Below are positions 5,125-8,076 of a DNA stretch of 8,076 nt, piece after piece. Source of the stretch: JASMHC01 sp964453855 (GTDB taxonomy: Bacteria > Pseudomonadota > Alphaproteobacteria > Rhodobacterales > Rhodobacteraceae); NCBI GenBank assembly GCA_964453855.1, contig CAYVRN010000094.1, forward strand, positions 1 to 8,076. Direction: 5' to 3'. The notes under the pieces are model-generated. The model searched no databases. It was given only the letters and a program-made list of their open reading frames with translations, and was not told the DNA's origin. A program made the position numbers and the translations under genes. Numbering within the stretch: position 1 is the stretch's first letter; each line of letters opens with the position of its first letter.

Positions 5125-6270
5125 ATGAACCGACGCGATTTCATAGATAGCGCCCCGATGGCCGCCGCTTTTGTGGCTATCGGGATCTGTTGGGGAAGTT
5201 TCGCTGCCCAGGTTCCGGTTCTAAAAGCGCAGATTGGCGCCAGTGATTCCCAGTTTGGATTGGCGATGCTGGTATCGTCTGCCGGTGCTGTAATCGCGAT
5301 GTGGAATGCCCCCCGAACTGACCTGCTGATCGGCAAGCACGCCATGGCTATTCTTGCGGCCGCAATGGCAGTGATCTTTATCCTGCCCGGTGTAGCAGGC
5401 AGCGTGACGCAATTCGCAATTTTCATGACCTTTGCCGCGATGATGACCGGCACCTTAGACGTGATCATGAACTCGAAAGTCTCGGCACTTGAAACAACAA
5501 GTGGTCGCTCTCTTATGGGCTATAGCCATGGGATGTTTTCCCTGGGCTATGCCATTTCAGCGTTTTTAACCGGGCTAGCACGCGCCGCAGGCTTTGCGCC
5601 ATGGCAGATATTTCTGTTTGTTGCTTTTGCCATTTTCACCCTTCTCGCGCTTCTCAAACGTCCGTCGCCGGCAACTTCGCACGACATAGACGTAACGTCC
5701 TCAAAGAAACCTTTCCGCGTGGGAATGGCCATTATAATGGGGGGCGGCGTCATGCTGATCGCGTTTATGGCCGAGCAGGCAACAGAAGGTTGGTCTGCAC
5801 TGCATCTTGAACGCACTCTGGGCGCTGGTGCCGTCGGCGGCGCACTCGGCCCCACATTGCTAGGGGCAACGATGGCAGTAGGGCGTTTCAGCGGTCAGTT
5901 AACCCTTCGTTTCACAAGCCCTATCGGGGTCACCTTTGTAGCAGCCCTTGTTTCCGCAAGCGGTGCCATCCTTGCCGCACTCGCCCCAAACCTCAGCAGT
6001 GCCTATTCAGGCTTTATCATTCTTGGCCTTGGGGTGTCCGTAATTGTGCCCATGACCTTTGCCATCGTCGGCAAGCTTGTCCCGATCGAGCACCGCGCCA
6101 ACGCCATCGCGCGTGTCACGGCCCTGGGCTACACGGGCTTTTTCATCGGCCCCCCGATGATGGGATTCCTGTCCGAATGGAAGGGGCTGAACGCCTCGTT
6201 CCTGTTCATCGGATTTAGTCTCTTGCTGGTTCCAGCTATTGTATTGGTACTGGCCCGTCGAATTCGCTAG
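5125..6270 (+). CDS. Major facilitator superfamily transporter, YbjJ-like
   Basis: The product has 381 residues with about 12 hydrophobic segments, for example about 11-31, 45-62, 72-91, 96-113, 133-152, 158-177, then a charged cytoplasmic loop 178-198 and a second set from 200 to 377. This is the two-bundle layout of MFS carriers of the inner membrane. GTLDVIMNSKVSALE (109-123), followed by GYSHGMFSLGY (132-142), and AEQATEGWSALHL (216-228) resemble E. coli YbjJ and related carriers of unknown substrate. The frame opens at a TTG at 5059, but the ATG at 5125 has AAGGA 7 bases upstream and starts just before the first membrane segment, so it is preferred. It diverges from rplY and its stop lies 7 bases from the convergent lldD stop. 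Uptake of lactate or another carboxylate is possible given lldD next door, but nothing in the sequence shows the substrate. Confidence 0.88.
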   Translation: MNRRDFIDSAPMAAAFVAIGICWGSFAAQVPVLKAQIGASDSQFGLAMLVSSAGAVIAMWNAPRTDLLIGKHAMAILAAAMAVIFILPGVAGSVTQFAIFMTFAAMMTGTLDVIMNSKVSALETTSGRSLMGYSHGMFSLGYAISAFLTGLARAAGFAPWQIFLFVAFAIFTLLALLKRPSPATSHDIDVTSSKKPFRVGMAIIMGGGVMLIAFMAEQATEGWSALHLERTLGAGAVGGALGPTLLGATMAVGRFSGQLTLRFTSPIGVTFVAALVSASGAILAALAPNLSSAYSGFIILGLGVSVIVPMTFAIVGKLVPIEHRANAIARVTALGYTGFFIGPPMMGFLSEWKGLNASFLFIGFSLLLVPAIVLVLARRIR

Positions 6271-6277
6271 ACGCGGA

Positions 6278-7441
6278 TCAGGACCAGCGCCCGCTAAAGT
6301 CGTCAGGCACCATCAGGATGCTTTTGTCCACGGCGTTGATATCCGATCGCCCACAAAGGGCCATTGAGATATCCAGTTCCTTCTGCATCACCTCAAGCGC
6401 CTTGGTCACGCCCGCCTCGCCCATGGCACCCAGACCATAGATATAGCTGCGCCCGATCATCGTTCCCTTGGCCCCCATGGCCATAGCTTTCAGGATATCC
6501 TGACCAGAGCGGATGCCGCTATCAAGATAAACGTCCAGCTTGTCACCAACTGCATTGACAATTGGCTCCAAAGCCCGGATCGAGCTAAGGGCACCATCCA
6601 GCTGGCGCCCGCCGTGGTTCGAGACCACAATCGCGTCCACACCAACTTCGACGGCCTTTTTAGCGTCTTCGACATCCATGATCCCTTTCAGGATCACAGG
6701 TCCGTCCCACATATTGCGCAGCTCTTTAACCCGCGCCCAATCCAAACCGGCGTCAAACTTTTCATTGGTCCAGGCCGCAAGCGAACTTGCATTCGATGCC
6801 CCTTCGGTATGCCCGACGATATTGCCGAAGTTGTACCGTTTTGCGCCAAGCATCCCCAGCCCCCAACGCCACTTCGTTGACAGGTTGATGATGTTTTTCA
6901 ACGTCGGCTTTGGCGGGGCAGACAAGCCGTTTTTCAGGTCCTTGTGGCGCTGGCCCAAGACCTGAAGATCAAGAGTAATCACAATAGCCGAGCACTTGGC
7001 GGCCTTGGCGCGGTCCATCAGGCTTTGCATGAATTTGTCGTCGGTCAATGTGTAGACCTGAAACCAGAACGGAGCCGAAGTTTCCGAAGCGACTTCCTCG
7101 ATCGAGTTGATCGACATGGTGGACAGAGTATAGGGCACCCCGAACTTTTCAGCAGCCTTGGCCGCTTTGATTTCCCCATCGGCATGCTGCATCCCCGTCA
7201 GACCGACAGGTGCCAAAGCCACTGGCATGGCCACGTCTTGCCCTAGAAGTTTGGATTTGGTCGTACGGCTGGCAATATCTATAGCAACACGCTGGCGAAG
7301 CTTGATCAGGTCAAAATCCGAGACATTTTCGCGAAATGTTTGCTCGGTATAGCTGCCGCTTTCGCAATAGTCATAGAACATCTTTGGCACACGGCGTTTG
7401 TAGATGTCTTTGAGGTCTTGGATGTTGGTAATCACTGTCAT
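6278..7441 (-). CDS. lldD: FMN-dependent L-lactate dehydrogenase (alpha-hydroxyacid dehydrogenase family)
   Basis: The enzyme oxidises L-lactate to pyruvate and passes electrons to the respiratory chain, acting at the inner membrane. The product has 387 residues, close to E. coli LldD (396). It is a TIM barrel binding FMN. Seen: FYDYCESGSYTEQT (22-35, with the conserved active-site Tyr), APVGLTGM (77-84), FWFQVY (125-130), TLDLQVLGQRHKDLKNG (156-172), LKGI with Lys252, the family signature SNHGGRQLDGA (274-284) with catalytic His276 and substrate-binding Arg279, then DSGIRSG (307-313) and MIGRSYIYGL (328-337) for phosphate binding. All key residues are intact. The ATG at 7441 begins at the usual N-terminus; the ribosome site is weak (GGATAG). 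Glycolate or mandelate oxidation are alternatives within the family. A dyad lies 16-40 bases upstream. It converges with the MFS gene. Confidence 0.93.
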   Translation of the reverse strand: MTVITNIQDLKDIYKRRVPKMFYDYCESGSYTEQTFRENVSDFDLIKLRQRVAIDIASRTTKSKLLGQDVAMPVALAPVGLTGMQHADGEIKAAKAAEKFGVPYTLSTMSINSIEEVASETSAPFWFQVYTLTDDKFMQSLMDRAKAAKCSAIVITLDLQVLGQRHKDLKNGLSAPPKPTLKNIINLSTKWRWGLGMLGAKRYNFGNIVGHTEGASNASSLAAWTNEKFDAGLDWARVKELRNMWDGPVILKGIMDVEDAKKAVEVGVDAIVVSNHGGRQLDGALSSIRALEPIVNAVGDKLDVYLDSGIRSGQDILKAMAMGAKGTMIGRSYIYGLGAMGEAGVTKALEVMQKELDISMALCGRSDINAVDKSILMVPDDFSGRWS

Positions 7442-7705
7442 GAGGCTATCCGCTTAAATTGGTGACTTTTTATTACCAATTAATCCGAATATCAGCAAGA
7501 CTAAAGGCAAAAAGCTGCATGCCCGTCAACATTCAAGTCGATCACCGACTTCGGTGGAACTTATTTCCAAGTGCTTCGCAAGAATAATCAAGCACCAAAA
7601 AAAATCGGACTGACCGAGATGCCTTTGATGCAAAAAGCGCGGAAGTGTCGAAATATGACGTAATTACAGCAAGTTACTGATCCAGATTTTTTTTCCCAAA
7701 TCCCC
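7442..7705. other. Non-coding stretch between lldD and tRNA-Ser
   Basis: No credible gene is seen on either strand. The region is AT-richer than its flanks and carries the lldD dyad, a small hairpin CACCG-ACTT-CGGTG near 7546-7559, an inverse pair GTGCTT/AAGCAC near 7571-7595 and poly-A/poly-T runs. The longest ATG frame noticed (near 7519) encodes 22 residues without a well-placed ribosome site and is not called. It probably holds the lldD promoter. Confidence 0.5.
7457..7481. promoter_or_regulatory. Dyad upstream of lldD, candidate regulator binding site
   Basis: AATTGGT (7457-7463) and ACCAATT (7475-7481) are perfect inverse repeats 11 bases apart, 16-40 bases upstream of the lldD ATG. 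The half-sites equal those known for the GntR/FadR-type regulators PdhR and LldR (AATTGGT-N3-ACCAATT), but the gap is 11 rather than 3. On the minus strand GGTAATAAA within the gap could serve as a -10 region, so binding would block transcription. No such regulator is encoded in the window. Confidence 0.45.
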
Positions 7706-7733
7706 TTGTCTTCCAATGCTGGCCAAGGATATA
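7706..7733 (+). promoter_or_regulatory. Probable sigma-70 type promoter of tRNA-Ser
   Basis: TTGTCT at 7706-7711 and GATATA at 7728-7733 are spaced by 16 bases and resemble -35 and -10 boxes. The mature tRNA begins 9 bases after the -10 box, giving a very short 5' leader, as is common for single tRNA genes. Confidence 0.5.
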
Positions 7734-7742
7734 CCCGTCAGC

Positions 7743-7832
7743 GGAGCTGTGGCCGAGTGGTCGAAGGCGCTCCCCTGCTAAGGGAGTAGGCGAGGAATCG
7801 TCTCGAGGGTTCGAATCCCTTCGGCTCCGCCA
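7743..7832 (+). tRNA. tRNA-Ser (anticodon GCU), CCA encoded
   Basis: A 90-base class II tRNA. The acceptor GGAGCTG pairs with CGGCTCC (one U-G pair), the D arm is GCCGAGTGGTCGAAGGC, the anticodon arm is CTCCC-CTGCTAA-GGGAG with anticodon GCU reading AGC/AGU, the long variable arm is GGCGAGGAATCGTC, and the T arm is GAGGG-TTCGAAT-CCCTT. Discriminator G and an encoded CCA follow. The long variable arm and G73 agree with serine. T-rich DNA directly after it (7835-7853) may end transcription. The 3' ends of tRNA-Ser genes are frequent integration sites for phages and islands. Confidence 0.97.
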
Positions 7833-8076
7833 CATTTTTGTCTTTTATTTTGCAAAATCAGTGCCATACGATGAGCTGACAAACTTTACCCCCACAAATA
7901 CCCCTACAAGTGGCGTGGATTTTGCTGGCGTTCTGTGGAACATCCTAGCCATCATACTTTCCACCCCCATGCCGCATTAGAGTCGCCCCTATGAAAACTA
8001 CGGCCGGAGTGGCCCTCGCGCGCACGCGCAGGCGGGTCTGCCAGCAGTGTGTGAATCGGCGATCGCAGGCGGGGCG
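7833..8076. other. Region downstream of tRNA-Ser, no supported gene; possible island border
   Basis: The first half is AT-rich and non-coding and holds the tandem 12-base repeat. From about 8000 the DNA becomes very GC-rich (runs such as CTCGCGCGCACGCGCAGGCGGG), unlike the rest of the window. A frame from an ATG at 7991 stays open to the window edge (reads MKTTAGVALARTRRR...), but it lacks a clear ribosome site and matches nothing I recognise. The change in composition just after a tRNA hints at acquired DNA. Confidence 0.4.
7887..7910. repeat. Tandem 12-base repeat, possible integrase arm sites
   Basis: TACCCCCACAAA (7887-7898) is followed at once by TACCCCTACAAG (7899-7910), 10 of 12 bases the same. 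From memory, paired (T)GGGGGTA-type repeats of about this period are found beside tyrosine integrase genes of tRNA-associated islands, where they act as arm-type integrase sites. The position 55 bases after a tRNA-Ser 3' end fits. No integrase gene is visible in the window, so the role remains a suggestion. Confidence 0.45.

Noticed and set aside
4980..5468. Long N-terminal extension of rplY
   Set aside because: The frame is open by chance across the divergent MFS gene; the L25 family start and ribosome site are at 4979.
7991..8076. Start of a gene at the right edge
   Set aside because: Only about 28 codons are visible, with no clear ribosome binding site and no recognisable motif.

Overview
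The window looks like chromosomal DNA of an alphaproteobacterium, most likely of the Rhodobacterales/Roseobacter group. This rests on gene content and protein style (PepSY proteins with Asp-rich tails, a two-domain L25 with an acidic tail, a long-tailed Pth, an LldD-type lactate dehydrogenase) and on moderately high GC; no database search was possible.

Left part (1-1461, plus strand): the 3' end of an Asp-rich protein gene, then a complete secreted PepSY-like protein with a very acidic C-terminal tail, then a small regulator with two membrane segments and a LuxR-type DNA-binding domain. The three look like one operon. The first two genes end in similar acidic tails and similar 3' flanks, which suggests a tandem duplication.

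Middle part (1465-4979, mostly minus strand): read on the minus strand the order is rplY (ribosomal protein L25/Ctc), a rho-independent terminator, an unusual fusion of a TIM-barrel-like domain with a methylglyoxal-synthase domain, a small DUF6356-like reading frame without a usable start codon, pth (peptidyl-tRNA hydrolase) and tRNA-Leu(UAA). An Lrp/AsnC regulator on the plus strand lies convergent to the fusion gene. rplY and pth, often neighbours in bacteria, are thus separated by about 2 kb of metabolic and regulatory genes.

Right part (5125-8076): a YbjJ-like MFS transporter diverges from rplY and converges on lldD (FMN-dependent L-lactate dehydrogenase). A dyad lies just upstream of lldD. 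After a 300-base non-coding stretch comes tRNA-Ser(GCU). Beyond it are T-rich DNA, a tandem 12-base repeat resembling integrase arm sites, and a sudden GC rise at the window edge. This could be the border of an integrated element.

The most unusual items are the TIM-barrel/methylglyoxal-synthase fusion, which lacks the histidine corresponding to E. coli His98, and the acidic PepSY pair with its membrane-anchored LuxR-type regulator. Methylglyoxal synthesis and lactate oxidation could be linked metabolically, but that is inference.
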